Shown: positions 27,926-36,856, numbered from the stretch's first letter. The stretch is DNA of 64,000 nt from Hyphomicrobiales bacterium (GCA_021775415.1 JAJFHV010000008.1:163719-227718); one strand, 5' to 3'. Notes: a model not told the origin generated them from the letters alone. Made by a program: numbers and translations.

Positions 27926-28363
27926 ATGTCTCACCTCAAACTTGTTGCGCTTGATCCTGATGATCTCAAGGTCCTTTCGACCTGCTGCCAGGATGCGGTC
28001 CTCAAGGTCGGGGATCTTCAATATCTGGGTACTGAGAAGCGCTTCATGTTGTCGCTCAACCGTTTTGTCTGGGAAGCCGCAGAATTACAAAAACAATCTT
28101 ATGAACGACGAAAATCAGTGCTTCATTTTGAGCGGGTAGAATCCGTGCAAGTACAAGGGATTGAGCGGAAAGAAAAAGAGAGGGTCCTGTCATTGCTTGC
28201 GGCAACCTTTGAGCCCGACGAGGAACCCGGTGGCACAATTGAACTGGTGTTTGCAGGTGATGGTGCTGTCCGGTTGAAAGTGGAATGTATCGAAGCCCAA
28301 CTTTGCGATATGCCCGCAGCGTGGGAAACAAAATCGCGGCCTGCTCACGCCGATGATGTTTAA
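27926..28363 (+). CDS. DUF2948 family protein
   Basis: A 145-residue protein starting MSHLKLVALDPDDLKVLSTCCQDAV, with the family-typical FMLSLNRFVWE and GGTIELVFAGDGAVRLKVECIEAQL. No function is known. The gene lies between murA and hisD, its conserved place in Hyphomicrobiales. Soluble and cytoplasmic, as there is no signal or membrane segment. Confidence 0.88.
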   Translation: MSHLKLVALDPDDLKVLSTCCQDAVLKVGDLQYLGTEKRFMLSLNRFVWEAAELQKQSYERRKSVLHFERVESVQVQGIERKEKERVLSLLAATFEPDEEPGGTIELVFAGDGAVRLKVECIEAQLCDMPAAWETKSRPAHADDV

Positions 28364-28392
28364 TGCGTTTGAACCACCAACAGGAATAGACC

Positions 28393-29691
28393 TTGGCAAT
28401 TCGTCTCAACCAAACTGACGAGGAATTTAATGATCGGTTCGCGGCGTTAATTTCGCAGAAGCGCGAAACGGTGCCGGATGTTGCAACGGTGGTTCGCGAT
28501 ATTATTGCCGATGTTCGAACACGGGGTGATGCAGCGCTCATCGAATACACCCAAAAATTTGATCTCCAGACCCTTACGGCGCGCTCCCTGCGCATCACTT
28601 CAAAAGAGATTGATGCAGCTGTTGAGGCGGTTGATCGAAAGACCCTCGAAGCGCTTGAACTTGCCCATGAACGGATAAAATCCCATCACGCCCGCCAGTT
28701 GCCGGTGGATGACAGATACACCGATGCGCTGGGTGTCGAGTTGGGCTCGAGATGGACCGCAGTCGAAGCGGTAGGACTTTATGTCCCCGGAGGCACTGCC
28801 AGTTATCCAAGCTCTGTGCTGATGAACGCTGTACCGGCCAAGGTTGCAGGCGTTGAACGCATTGTGATGGTGGTTCCCACACCGGAGGGAAACGTTTCCC
28901 CGCTGGTACTGGTGGCTGCAAAAATTGCAGGCGTTGACGAACTCTACCGCATCGGTGGCGCACAAGCGGTAGCAGCCCTTGCATTTGGTACAGAAACCAT
29001 CGACCCGGTTTCAAAAATCGTTGGACCGGGCAACGCTTATGTAGCTGAGGCCAAGCGTCAGGTTTTTGGTACCGTCGGTATCGACATGATCGCCGGCCCC
29101 TCTGAAGTACTGGTTATTGCAGATGGGGATAATGACCCCAACTGGATAGCCGCTGATCTGCTTGCCCAGGCAGAACATGATACATCTGCCCAATCAATTC
29201 TGATTACCGATGATTCAAAACTGGCGAATGCGGTAGATGAGGCGGTAAAAACGCAACTCAAAACATTGCCGCGCAAAAACATTGCCGGTCAGAGTTGGGA
29301 ACAATTTGGCGCCATCATTACTGTTTCTTCAATCAATCAAGCAGCGGGGTTGGCCAATCAGATTGCCGCTGAGCATCTGGAAATCATGACCAGTGATCCG
29401 GAGGCAATTTTCACCAATGTTCGAAATGCGGGTGCCGTATTTTTGGGCCGCCACACCCCGGAAGCGATAGGCGATTATGTCGGTGGATCCAATCATGTGC
29501 TGCCAACCTCACGTTCTGCGCGATTTTCCTCGGGACTTTCTGTGCTTGACTATGTCAAACGAACCTCCATCCTGCGATGTGGCCCGGAGCAGCTTGATAT
29601 GCTGGGACCGGCTGCTATGACATTGGCAGAGGCTGAGGGATTAGAGGCACATCGAAACTCGGTAGCAATTCGGAGCAATCAGAAGGTTTGA
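28393..29691 (+). CDS. hisD: Histidinol dehydrogenase
   Basis: A 432-residue NAD-dependent zinc enzyme that performs the last two oxidations of histidine synthesis, L-histidinol to L-histidine. Diagnostic stretches are [52 protein letters not shown] and [13 protein letters not shown], plus the catalytic Glu/His pair in AAEHLEIM. The start codon is TTG at 28393, 29 bases after the DUF2948 stop. It is the only his gene here, as usual for this gene order. Confidence 0.96.
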   Translation: MAIRLNQTDEEFNDRFAALISQKRETVPDVATVVRDIIADVRTRGDAALIEYTQKFDLQTLTARSLRITSKEIDAAVEAVDRKTLEALELAHERIKSHHARQLPVDDRYTDALGVELGSRWTAVEAVGLYVPGGTASYPSSVLMNAVPAKVAGVERIVMVVPTPEGNVSPLVLVAAKIAGVDELYRIGGAQAVAALAFGTETIDPVSKIVGPGNAYVAEAKRQVFGTVGIDMIAGPSEVLVIADGDNDPNWIAADLLAQAEHDTSAQSILITDDSKLANAVDEAVKTQLKTLPRKNIAGQSWEQFGAIITVSSINQAAGLANQIAAEHLEIMTSDPEAIFTNVRNAGAVFLGRHTPEAIGDYVGGSNHVLPTSRSARFSSGLSVLDYVKRTSILRCGPEQLDMLGPAAMTLAEAEGLEAHRNSVAIRSNQKV

Positions 29692-29728
29692 ATCGCGGAT
29701 TTGCGGATTTCAAAGCTGGAGTGGATAT

Positions 29729-30217
29729 TTGGGACAGGACACGGAGCGAAAAGACAAACTGATCGAGATTGTTCTCGATGACGCTTCGATTGGCCGTGCA
29801 ACACCGGACATTGAACATGAGCGTGCAGTTGCGATATTTGACCTGATTGAGGAAAACAGTTTTCACCCGGTCGGCGATGATACAGGCGGGCCCTACAAGC
29901 TCGTTCTATCCGTTGTTGATTCCAAACTTGTTTTTGACATTTCGCGGGAAGATGACGCGAAGGTTGTGATCCACGTACTTTCGCTGACACCATTCAAAAA
30001 GGTCATCAAGGACTACTTCATGATCTGCGAAAGTTATTATGAGGCAATCCGAACATCATCGCCAAGCCAAATCGAGGCAATCGATATGGGTAGACGCGGC
30101 CTTCATGATGAAGGTTCCCAGACGCTGAATGAGCGATTAGATGGTAAACTTGAAATTGACTTCGACACCGCACGCAGACTTTTCACTTTGATCTGCGTCT
30201 TGCATTGGCGCGGATAG
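29729..30217 (+). CDS. UPF0262 family protein
   Basis: A 162-residue soluble protein, [20 protein letters not shown] onward, with [20 protein letters not shown] and [12 protein letters not shown], both hallmarks of UPF0262. Function unknown. It starts with TTG at 29729 with GGAG upstream. It lies between hisD and the phosphatase-like gene, matching the conserved alphaproteobacterial order. Confidence 0.88.
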   Translation: MGQDTERKDKLIEIVLDDASIGRATPDIEHERAVAIFDLIEENSFHPVGDDTGGPYKLVLSVVDSKLVFDISREDDAKVVIHVLSLTPFKKVIKDYFMICESYYEAIRTSSPSQIEAIDMGRRGLHDEGSQTLNERLDGKLEIDFDTARRLFTLICVLHWRG

Positions 30218-30237
30218 AATTCGGCAATCCTTCAGAT

Positions 30238-30699
30238 ATGAACAGCACAAAAACAACATCCGACAAGAAATCCAGCCGTCCCGGGTCGGTTTTGTTTGTC
30301 TGCGGCATGAACGCAATTCGCTCTCCCATGGCAGAGTTTATTGTCAAGGACATCTATGGTCAGGAAATTTTTGCCCAGTCGGCTGGTGTTAACAGTGGTA
30401 ATGCAGATGGATTCATGATCTCAGTCATGGAAGAGCGTGGAATTGACATGTCAGGTCATGTGCCCAGTTCTCTGGAGGACCTTGATGATCTTTACTATGA
30501 TTTGATCATAACGCTGACCCCTCAAGCCCAAGAGCGCACACTGGAATTTACGCAGGGGCAGGCTACGGATATAGAGTATTGGCCGACGCCTGACCCATCG
30601 ACTACAACGGGAAAACGCGAAGATGTGGTTCAAGCTTACCGTGATATCCGTGACGGGCTTGAAAAGCGCATTCGTGAAAGGTTCAAATTAGGCCTTTAA
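30238..30699 (+). CDS. Low-molecular-weight protein-tyrosine-phosphatase family protein
   Basis: A 153-residue protein with the LMW-PTP P-loop, VLFVCGMNAIRSPMAE, in which Cys22 and Arg28 form the CX5R motif, and a C-terminal WPTPDPS supplying the general-acid aspartate. Members dephosphorylate tyrosine or reduce arsenate; the branch in this gene order is usually annotated only as a phosphatase. ATG at 30238 is used because the longer frame (TTG 30205) is inside the UPF0262 gene. Confidence 0.85.
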   Translation: MNSTKTTSDKKSSRPGSVLFVCGMNAIRSPMAEFIVKDIYGQEIFAQSAGVNSGNADGFMISVMEERGIDMSGHVPSSLEDLDDLYYDLIITLTPQAQERTLEFTQGQATDIEYWPTPDPSTTTGKREDVVQAYRDIRDGLEKRIRERFKLGL

Positions 30700-30767
30700 C
30701 CCGTATTCACAAAGCGTTCGTCCTGCTATAGGTTCGCGCAACTTTCGCCCAAACATGTTGAGGTATA

Positions 30768-30986
30768 ATGGCAAAAGAAGAAGTTCTTGAATTCCCCGGA
30801 GTGGTAACAGAGTTGCTGCCGAACGCAACTTTCAGGGTCAAGCTTGAAAATGATCACGAGATTATCGCCCACACTGCCGGGCGCATGCGCAAGAACCGGA
30901 TCAGGGTTCTGGCGGGTGATAATGTGTTGGTTGAAATGACACCCTATGATCTTACAAAAGGTCGCATCACCTATCGTTTCAAATAG
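30768..30986 (+). CDS. infA: Translation initiation factor IF-1
   Basis: A 72-residue S1/OB-fold protein beginning [19 protein letters not shown], with [17 protein letters not shown] and the C-terminal RITYRFK, of the expected length. It binds the ribosomal A site during initiation. It is preceded by TTGAGGT. Position before maf is as usual in this order. Confidence 0.98.
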   Translation: MAKEEVLEFPGVVTELLPNATFRVKLENDHEIIAHTAGRMRKNRIRVLAGDNVLVEMTPYDLTKGRITYRFK

Positions 30987-31016
30987 TTTTTTCCGCAGAA
31001 AGTCTGGAATCCGGCA

Positions 31017-31640
31017 ATGGCTGTCAGGTCACAACTTGTTTTAGCATCCGGGTCACCGCGCAGGTTGCAACTTTTGCAACAGGCAGGGATCGAACTCGAA
31101 CATTTAACACCGGTTAATGCGGATGAGACACCTCAAAGGGGAGAAGTGCCGCGCTCATTGGCAAAGCGACTTTGCCGCGAGAAAGCAACGCTTGCACTTG
31201 AAAATGTCAATCGGTCCGACGAACTGAAGGGTAGTTATATCCTTGCAGCTGATACGGTTGTCGGACTGGGCCGCCGAATTTTGCCGAAGGCAGAAGTGCT
31301 TGATGAGGCATCGACGTGTCTTCGACTTCTGTCCGGCCGTAATCACAGGGTTTACACCGGGCTAACACTGGTTACGCCAAATGGTTCGATGCGGCACAGG
31401 CTGGTGGAAACACGGGTTCGCTTCAAGCGCCTGTCACGCGATGAAATGGAAGCCTATCTTGCATCCGGGGAATGGCGCGGAAAAGCCGGCGGTTATGCCA
31501 TACAGGGCATTGCCGGAAGTTTCGTGGTGAAGCTCGTTGGCTCGTACACAAATGTTGTTGGACTGCCGCTTTATGAAGCGGTTTCGCTTCTAACCGGCGA
31601 GGGATATCCAGTTCATTTCAATTGGGTGAACCAAGGCTAA
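31017..31640 (+). CDS. Maf-like nucleoside triphosphate pyrophosphatase
   Basis: A 207-residue protein with the Maf signature [17 protein letters not shown], the catalytic aspartate in [10 protein letters not shown] and [14 protein letters not shown] near the C-terminus. Maf proteins hydrolyse non-canonical or uridine/thymidine nucleotides to monophosphates, preventing their incorporation. It follows infA by 30 bases and is probably cotranscribed. The yacG-like gene often found next is absent; tRNA-Phe follows instead. Confidence 0.92.
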   Translation: MAVRSQLVLASGSPRRLQLLQQAGIELEHLTPVNADETPQRGEVPRSLAKRLCREKATLALENVNRSDELKGSYILAADTVVGLGRRILPKAEVLDEASTCLRLLSGRNHRVYTGLTLVTPNGSMRHRLVETRVRFKRLSRDEMEAYLASGEWRGKAGGYAIQGIAGSFVVKLVGSYTNVVGLPLYEAVSLLTGEGYPVHFNWVNQG

Positions 31641-31762
31641 GTCCTGTGCTTCATTACGCATTCAATATCGCGATTTCGAGGGCTGGACAGGCCAAATCGA
31701 AGCGCCTATAAACCGCTGACTTTGGAGCCTCTCAAGCACGTGTCTTGAACCGTTCCAGTCAG

Positions 31763-31838
31763 GCCCAGGTAGCTCAGTTGGTAGAGCAGCGGATTGAAAA
31801 TCCGCGTGTCGGTGGTTCAATTCCGCCCCTGGGCACCA
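31763..31838 (+). tRNA. tRNA-Phe (GAA anticodon)
   Basis: A complete cloverleaf. Acceptor arms are GCCCAGG and CCTGGGC, D arm GCTCAGTTGGTAGAGC, anticodon loop TTGAAAA (GAA) and T loop TTCAATT. CCA is encoded. It marks the left border of the AT-rich island; I found no second copy of its 3' end at the other border. Confidence 0.97.
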
Positions 31839-32226
31839 CTATTACCCAATGGTTTCAATCCGCTATAAATGATTCAGAAATTTCATCGAGAAATTGTGTG
31901 TTTTTTTGTGAGCGTTTTTCTATATTTCGAATTTTTCCAAGCTTGGCCATTGCATCGTCTACGTGACTTGTTAGGCTTGCGCCCCTAGCGATTACTGAGT
32001 GAGGGTGAGGTCAATGTTCCTTATATTCACTTCGCTTATATTAACTATCTACATTATGCATTAGACGCATGCCAACGTTAGCTTTATCTAAATCGGACAG
32101 AACCTTACTGAAGTCCGAATCGAGTTTCAAAAAAACCAGAAATGCGCTTGAACGCACGAACACTTAACAATCGCCAGTTTCGCGACAGTTTTACGCCTTA
32201 GTCGTAGCGAAGAGCTTCGATTGAGC

Positions 32227-32285
32227 GGGTGCGGTTGACCCACCAGTTTGAGCTGGGTGTGGGTCAACCGCCGACAGTCGCCACA
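32227..32285 (+). repeat. Hairpin repeat R1, left bracket of the island
   Basis: A 59-base element beginning GGGTGCGG and ending GTCGCCACA. Internally GCGGTTGACCCAC (32231-32243) is perfectly inverted as GTGGGTCAACCGC (32259-32271), a 13-bp stem. Its outer sequences match the element at 38373-38430 in opposite orientation. Confidence 0.75.
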
Positions 32286-32544
32286 ATGTGTCCAAAGTGA
32301 ATACTGCCGTTGGGTAAGGCATTACACTTTTGCAGGGGCACCCACAATGCTTCTGGTAGAATCCAAACTGAGATACTCTCATACGTAAACATTCGACGAT
32401 CGCACGGATATTAGTGCACAAACCAACGTTGTTGTACGTCAGGAACTTAATCACACCTTACTGTTTGTACGATTTGATTATTTCCCGAAGTGCTGGCTTC
32501 AAGTTGTTTTACTTTTCAGCCGGTGCAAAAATCAACGATTGGAA

Positions 32545-32589
32545 GGGTGCGATTGGTTGACCGGTTTGCACCAACGGCAGACATCACCA
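32545..32589 (+). repeat. Degenerate copy R2 of the hairpin repeat
   Basis: GGGTGCGATTGGTTGACCGG followed by a short loop and CACCAACGGCAGACATCACCA, which lines up with the R1 ends (GGGTGCGG, TGACCC and AACCGCCGACAGTCGCCACA). The stem is largely lost. Assigned by eye only. Confidence 0.45.
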
Positions 32590-32641
32590 AAATTTCAAAA
32601 CCAACGCATTTTGGCTAGTTCCGGAAGAAATTTTGTTGAGA

Positions 32642-32731
32642 TTAATGATTAACGAACAGTTCACGTGACAATCAATTTCACCAAAGGTACCACAGAGGTT
32701 GATAGGCGTTTTTTAGTTGGAGAACGTCATG
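32642..32731 (+). promoter_or_regulatory. Conserved leader, copy A
   Basis: First of three leaders with the same layout. TTAATGATTAAC (32642-32653), GTGACAATCAA shortly after, TTGATAGGCGTTTT (32699-32712) and a ribosome-binding site TTGGAGAACGTC directly before the ATG at 32729. The distance from TTAAT to the ATG is 87 bases. It drives a very short remnant reading frame and possibly the TAXI gene behind it. Confidence 0.65.
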
Positions 32732-32839
32732 AACAGTGTACTGGCAATAGGGACGCACAGGCCAAAAGACTCCGCGGCTGGAAAACCCTGGTATTTTGAA
32801 ATTTTTCTCAAAATTCCAACAAATGAATCCAGGGTATGA
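32729..32839 (+). pseudogene. Truncated remnant of a third leader-linked paralog, or leader peptide
   Basis: A 36-codon frame starting MNSVLAIGTHRPKDSAAGKP behind leader A. Its first 20 residues line up with the start of the coiled-coil protein at 34957 (MKSTL, then GKP at the same spacing). After that the similarity ends, and the frame stops at TGA (32837-32839), four bases before the TAXI start codon. It may be a decayed paralog that now serves as a translated leader coupled to the TAXI gene. Confidence 0.4.
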
Positions 32840-32843
32840 TGCG

Positions 32844-33965
32844 ATGTCAGCTCAGAGAATTATTCTCCTGATACTGTTTATTTTGACCCCGCTTTGCGTA
32901 TTTGGCGCACAGGCTCAAGAGTTTCAAAAAAATATCGTGACGGGTGGTGCATGGGGCACCAATATCCAGATTGGGCGTGATCTTGCATCCGCAAGCCAGG
33001 GATGTGGTCAGAGCCTTAATGTCATTGAAAGTGCTGGCTCGCTCGAAAACTTGATTGCTGTTGTAAAGCAGCCCAACATCCAATTTGGAATAGTCCAAAG
33101 TGATGTGCTGGAATACGTTCGCAACTATTCAATTAATGATCCAGATCTTCAGCGATCGATTGATGGACTGCGCGTCATGTTTCCTCTGTATAATGAGGAA
33201 ATACAGGTATTGGCAGATCGAAGAATAACACGTCTTTCTGATCTATCCGGCAAGAAAGTTGCAATTGGCAATCTGGATAGTGGGACATTTCTGACAGCAA
33301 TGCTCATCCTGGATATTCTGCAGATGAACGACGTGACGCGGATGGAAATTGACCCCGCAAACGCTTTACCCATGCTAATGAATGGAGAGATTGACGCAAT
33401 GTTTTATGTCTCCGGCGTGCCAACCAAACTTTTTTCTGATATCGCCATAGACGGAAGCAAGTATCATCTGTTGGATATTTTGGAACCTGAGCTCCTGGCC
33501 ACATACACCCCTGTAGAGATAGCCGGCGGCACTTATCCGTTCCAACCAGAGCCCGTAAGTGTAGTTGCGGTGAAAGCTATTTTGATGACGTACGACTACA
33601 AGTTAGGCGCCAGCAATTACAATTACAAAAGTTGCCGGACCGTATCAGATCTCGCCAGCTCACTACTAACAAGTCTCGGGGAATTGAAACAAACAGGACA
33701 CCCGAAGTGGCATGACATTGATCTTTCAAAGGTGCCGCCGGGTTGGAAAGTCAGTGACTGCGTAAAAATCGGCATGGCTTCAGATTACGAACGTAAGTGC
33801 CAGCGGGTAGAAACAACCACCGCAAATCAGGATGAATCTACTGAAATCCCGGAACCCGCAAACTTGAGTGAAATTCGGAAGCCTGTTGCAACAATCGATG
33901 TATTGAAGCCTACTAAAACAATTCAGGAATATCTCTATCAGCTTAAAGGTCGCGTGCCAAAATAA
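32844..33965 (+). CDS. TAXI family TRAP-type solute-binding protein, orphan
   Basis: A 373-residue exported protein. The signal peptide is MSAQRIILLILFILTPLCVFGAQA; the ATG at 32844 is chosen because it begins this peptide and has CAGGGT upstream. The mature part has the TAXI pattern VTGGAWGTNIQIGRDLA, FGIVQSDVLEYVR, LSDLSGKKVAIGNLDSGTF and a DAMFYVSGVPT segment. TAXI proteins normally feed DctQM-type TRAP permeases, but no permease gene is in the window. A C-terminal extension of about 70 residues with cysteines is beyond the usual domain. It may bind a ligand for a sensor or assist another transporter. Confidence 0.82.
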   Translation: MSAQRIILLILFILTPLCVFGAQAQEFQKNIVTGGAWGTNIQIGRDLASASQGCGQSLNVIESAGSLENLIAVVKQPNIQFGIVQSDVLEYVRNYSINDPDLQRSIDGLRVMFPLYNEEIQVLADRRITRLSDLSGKKVAIGNLDSGTFLTAMLILDILQMNDVTRMEIDPANALPMLMNGEIDAMFYVSGVPTKLFSDIAIDGSKYHLLDILEPELLATYTPVEIAGGTYPFQPEPVSVVAVKAILMTYDYKLGASNYNYKSCRTVSDLASSLLTSLGELKQTGHPKWHDIDLSKVPPGWKVSDCVKIGMASDYERKCQRVETTTANQDESTEIPEPANLSEIRKPVATIDVLKPTKTIQEYLYQLKGRVPK

Positions 33966-33969
33966 CTGC

Positions 33970-34023
33970 TTGCCAGGAAGATTGCATGATCGTGCGCGCC
34001 CATTTCCAAGCGAGTCCTGGCAA
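33970..34023 (+). other. Long inverted repeat after the TAXI gene
   Basis: TTGCCAGGA (33970-33978) and TCCTGGCAA (34015-34023) are perfect 9-bp inverted arms separated by 36 bases, beginning about five bases after the TAXI stop. It could be a terminator-like or processing hairpin; there is no T run. It extends almost to the ribosome-binding site of the next gene. Confidence 0.45.
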
Positions 34024-34038
34024 CAATAGGAGTTCACT

Positions 34039-34593
34039 ATGAGAAGGATTGTGTTGTGGACTATAGTCCTGTTTGCGGCATTGCGATATGATGTTTCCAC
34101 GGCTGCTGTGATCGATTTGACTGCGAAATGCAGTAATTGGAAATTCACTTCGAATGGCGGGGCTCAAGGTAGTGAACCGACAGCATTTCTGGTTTGTAAA
34201 GACACACCAGATGATGCGTCTGTGTTTTTGCAGATCATTTGTCATGGGCATTCGCTCAGCATCAGATATAGCGGCACGCAAAAATTTATTGCCACTGAAA
34301 GAGCTAAACGGGCAAATATAACTTACAAATTTAAACGCGGCGTATTTACCGATAGTGCAAGATTTGAGTCCGCTCTCGGCGACTGGGTTATCTACAGATC
34401 TTCCATGGATTTGCAGCACCCCATCTTCGATGCCTTTTCAGAAAGCAGATTTGTCATTGTAAAACTGAATAATGGTGAACTTGAAGAACGCCTACCGTTG
34501 AACAATTCCAGGGACGCAATTGATAAAGTGATGGAAAGTTGCTCAAGGATGGGCATCCTTGCGTCGTTAAACCAAGCGAGTGGGGAAAAATAG
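34039..34593 (+). CDS. Secreted hypothetical protein
   Basis: A 184-residue protein with a signal peptide (MRRIVLWTIVLFAALRYDVS) and ATG behind AGGAG. The mature part is rich in beta-type segments and has four cysteines (CSNW, VCKD, ICHG and SCSR), which could form disulfides in the periplasm. I do not recognise a family. It follows the TAXI gene by 73 bases and lacks the conserved leader found before the coiled-coil genes. Confidence 0.65.
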   Translation: MRRIVLWTIVLFAALRYDVSTAAVIDLTAKCSNWKFTSNGGAQGSEPTAFLVCKDTPDDASVFLQIICHGHSLSIRYSGTQKFIATERAKRANITYKFKRGVFTDSARFESALGDWVIYRSSMDLQHPIFDAFSESRFVIVKLNNGELEERLPLNNSRDAIDKVMESCSRMGILASLNQASGEK

Positions 34594-34869
34594 TCAGTAT
34601 CTGCTGTTAGCATCAGTGTTACCGAGCAATAGGGAACATCCCATATCACAAAGATACCCGTTGTAGCGTGCGGCGAATTTCAAAGAGCCTCTACAAAGCA
34701 AACAATTGCGTTTTGTTGATATATACGTGACCCAGATGCCTGTATTTGTCAAAAACTTACTACTTATATGAATATATTACGATGTATTGTATTTTTCACA
34801 GTAATAATTGCATTTATTAGAATACCAAACTTAAGATTCCCAATAAAATCTTGTTAATTGAAATTTACA
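34594..34869. other. AT-rich intergenic region
   Basis: About 275 bases, very AT-rich, with no reading frame of interest. It continues directly into leader copy B. No promoter elements beyond A/T runs could be singled out. Confidence 0.4.
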
Positions 34870-34959
34870 TTAATGATTAACAAACTGTTTTGATGACAAG
34901 CGAATATGTCTAGGGTAGCTTTACAGTTGATAGGCGTTTCCGAATTGGAGACTGTCATG
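34870..34959 (+). promoter_or_regulatory. Conserved leader, copy B
   Basis: TTAATGATTAAC (34870-34881), TTTTGATGACAA, TTGATAGGCGTTT (34927-34939) and TTGGAGACTGTC before the ATG at 34957. The TTAAT-to-ATG distance is 87 bases, the same as in copy A. Confidence 0.7.
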
Positions 34960-36213
34960 AAAAGTACATTGTCCTCAAGGGCTAAAGCGATTGCAGATGC
35001 CGTGGTTGGTAAACCAGGCAATGCTGAACCTGTTGCCAAAGACAAAGTAGATCGCTTAACTACAGCGATGAACCTTGCGGACCAACCGGTTACAAAAGAT
35101 TCTAATCCGGACGCAAATCCTAATCCAAATAAATTCGACGAACAGCTGGCCGATGCCTTGGAACAGGAGCTTTCAAATGCTGGCCTTGTCACAGTTCACG
35201 GCTCTAAAAAAGAAGCTGATGCTGCGCCAATTAAAAAAGAGGCCGATGCTGCGCCAATTTCTTCACAAAAGTCGGGGAAAGTTTCAGAGATCCAAAAAAG
35301 ACAAAAAGCGACAAGAGAAATCGCGACAAAGATTCGCGCAAACTCTGTTTCGCTGTCAAATGTTGCGGAACTTGTGGAGCTGTTGACCGCATATTTGGAG
35401 AAAGCTGAGATAGAAATCGCCAATTTCGAAAAAAAGGAAGCAGACGCGATAAAACTCGCTGAAGCCGCCAACATTCTTGCCAATAAATTCAGTGACAACA
35501 AGATTGTCTGTGCAACACAAAATAGACAAATCAGTTTGTTGGAGAAGCAGTCAAAAACAAATTTGGAAGAAATAAGCGGACTGAAAATCGAAAATGTGCG
35601 ACTGGATGACAAGGCGATAACTCAAGCCGATGACCTTTCGGCTCTAAAGATGGCTTCAGACGAACTAAGGAATGAGAAGCAAGACCTGGCCGAGAAGTTT
35701 GGGTTACTAGGTTCAGAAAAGAAGCAGATCTCAGACGAATTGTCAGGGACAAAGAAAAAATTGAACGAAGCCCTGACCAAAAACAGGCAACAAAACAAAC
35801 TCCTTGCAAAAAAGGATGCAGCGCTCACAAAGACGCAGCAGAAAAATGATACGATACAAAAAGCATTGGACGACATTAAATCTAAGCACCTTGTGCTGCA
35901 GGAGCGTCATCTGGAAAGAGATGCAGACTTACAAAGAGCTGTTTCCGAACTGGACTCCCTACGAAGTGAGCTTTCGGAGAAACTTCGCCTTGCTCAAAAG
36001 CGCTGTAGCAAATTTGAAGCTAAAGCGGCTGACAACGCTCCCTCATCTGGCAACAGTGATAATTTACCAACAGTAGATGCGCCGCCCGCAATCGGGCCAG
36101 TATCTGAAGAAAGCGATGAAGAGCCCGTCTCAACTTCCAGCGCTTCTAAGACAACCTCTATGGGCACATCTGGTTGGGTGACCGATACTGCGCCAATTAA
36201 TGTCATTGGGTGA
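34957..36213 (+). CDS. Coiled-coil hypothetical protein, paralog 1
   Basis: A 418-residue protein without signal or membrane segment. The N-terminal 110 residues are polar and probably disordered and include a tandem repeat KKEADAAPI x2. A long coiled coil follows, about residues 115-365, with the segment AKIRANSVSL through AYLEKAEIEIANFEKKEAD and ending LDSLRSELSEKL...RCSKFE. The tail is acidic and Ser/Thr-rich. It is clearly paralogous to the protein at 36854: AKIR, YLExAE, the QIxLL motif and LDSLRxE...RC occur in the same order. Start ATG 34957 is fixed by the shared leader and its ribosome-binding site. Function unknown; a structural or scaffold role is inferred. Confidence 0.72.
   Translation: MKSTLSSRAKAIADAVVGKPGNAEPVAKDKVDRLTTAMNLADQPVTKDSNPDANPNPNKFDEQLADALEQELSNAGLVTVHGSKKEADAAPIKKEADAAPISSQKSGKVSEIQKRQKATREIATKIRANSVSLSNVAELVELLTAYLEKAEIEIANFEKKEADAIKLAEAANILANKFSDNKIVCATQNRQISLLEKQSKTNLEEISGLKIENVRLDDKAITQADDLSALKMASDELRNEKQDLAEKFGLLGSEKKQISDELSGTKKKLNEALTKNRQQNKLLAKKDAALTKTQQKNDTIQKALDDIKSKHLVLQERHLERDADLQRAVSELDSLRSELSEKLRLAQKRCSKFEAKAADNAPSSGNSDNLPTVDAPPAIGPVSEESDEEPVSTSSASKTTSMGTSGWVTDTAPINVIG
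35206..35259 (+). repeat. Tandem duplication of a 27-bp unit
   Basis: Two head-to-tail copies (35206-35232 and 35233-35259) of a 27-base unit beginning AAAAAAGA and ending GCTGCGCCAATT, differing at two or three bases. In frame they encode KKEADAAPI twice, in the disordered N-terminal part of coiled-coil paralog 1. Confidence 0.85.
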
Positions 36214-36244
36214 ATGTTAGAATCTCAATTACCGGGAGCCACCC

Positions 36245-36583
36245 ATGGCTACAGATCGTAAAATAAATTTTGCGTTTGAACCCAACTCGCCAAACAACAA
36301 GAGGGCGGTGGATCGGTTCGAGTGCCAATCGCCGGTCACCATAACGCATGATGAAGTGTTTATTTGTCAAAGTGAAATTAAAAATATTTCCAGCAGCGGT
36401 ATGTGTCTTTCGACCAACAATGGTCATTGGTTGCCGGCCGAATTTGAATTAGAAGTTCCGCACTCAATCGAGGCGATGATCGTTCGCAAAGAATGGTCCA
36501 ACGGTAGAGACTTGGGAGTGAGTTTTGTGGCAAGCAAGATAAAGTCCAGTAATCGCAAATTTGCTCAACCTAAGATCTGTTAG
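36245..36583 (+). CDS. PilZ domain protein
   Basis: A 112-residue, single-domain protein. The c-di-GMP binding signature is present: RAVDR (residues 20-24, the RxxxR motif) and the downstream NISSSGM (N/DxSxxG). It therefore probably binds cyclic di-GMP and passes the signal to a partner. It sits 31 bases after coiled-coil paralog 1, with which it is likely cotranscribed (CGGGAGCCACCC precedes the ATG), and before paralog 2. Confidence 0.82.
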   Translation: MATDRKINFAFEPNSPNNKRAVDRFECQSPVTITHDEVFICQSEIKNISSSGMCLSTNNGHWLPAEFELEVPHSIEAMIVRKEWSNGRDLGVSFVASKIKSSNRKFAQPKIC

Positions 36584-36767
36584 TACCGCAAGATACCTGT
36601 GCAGGGCCAGCTGGGTCGCAAACGTACTGTTTCGATTGCACAACAGTGCTGGAAAGATAATTATTGGTGTTCGATTTATCTTGTTCGGTAAACAATTACA
36701 CTTTCGGTAATCAAAAATAGAAACTCTGGTAATTGTTGAATTTTAATATAAATATGTATTGTTTATA

Positions 36768-36856
36768 TTAATAGTTAATAAGTATATTTTGTGACAATTA
36801 AATAGTTATATGGTATTTTTTAGGTGATAGGCGCCTCTTGTTTGGAGAACGTCATG
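36768..36856 (+). promoter_or_regulatory. Conserved leader, copy C
   Basis: TTAATAGTTAAT (36768-36779), TTTTGTGACAATTAA, GTGATAGGCG (36824-36833) and TTGGAGAACGTC before the ATG at 36854. The TTAAT-to-ATG distance is 86 bases. Confidence 0.7.

Larger units (their letters stand above)
31839..32641. other. Long gene-free region after tRNA-Phe
   Basis: About 800 bases with no credible gene on either strand; frames here are short and lack start signals. The sequence is AT-rich compared with the flanking operons. It holds two copies of a hairpin repeat (32227-32285 and the degenerate 32545-32589) and an inverted pair GGTGCAAA/TTTGCACC (32522-32529 and 32565-32572). It looks like eroded or recently rearranged accessory DNA. 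Confidence 0.5.

Noticed and set aside
32642..32653. CtrA binding site in the TTAATGATTAAC block of the leaders
   Set aside because: The CtrA consensus is TTAA-N7-TTAAC; here the spacing is 3 bases, so the match is only superficial.
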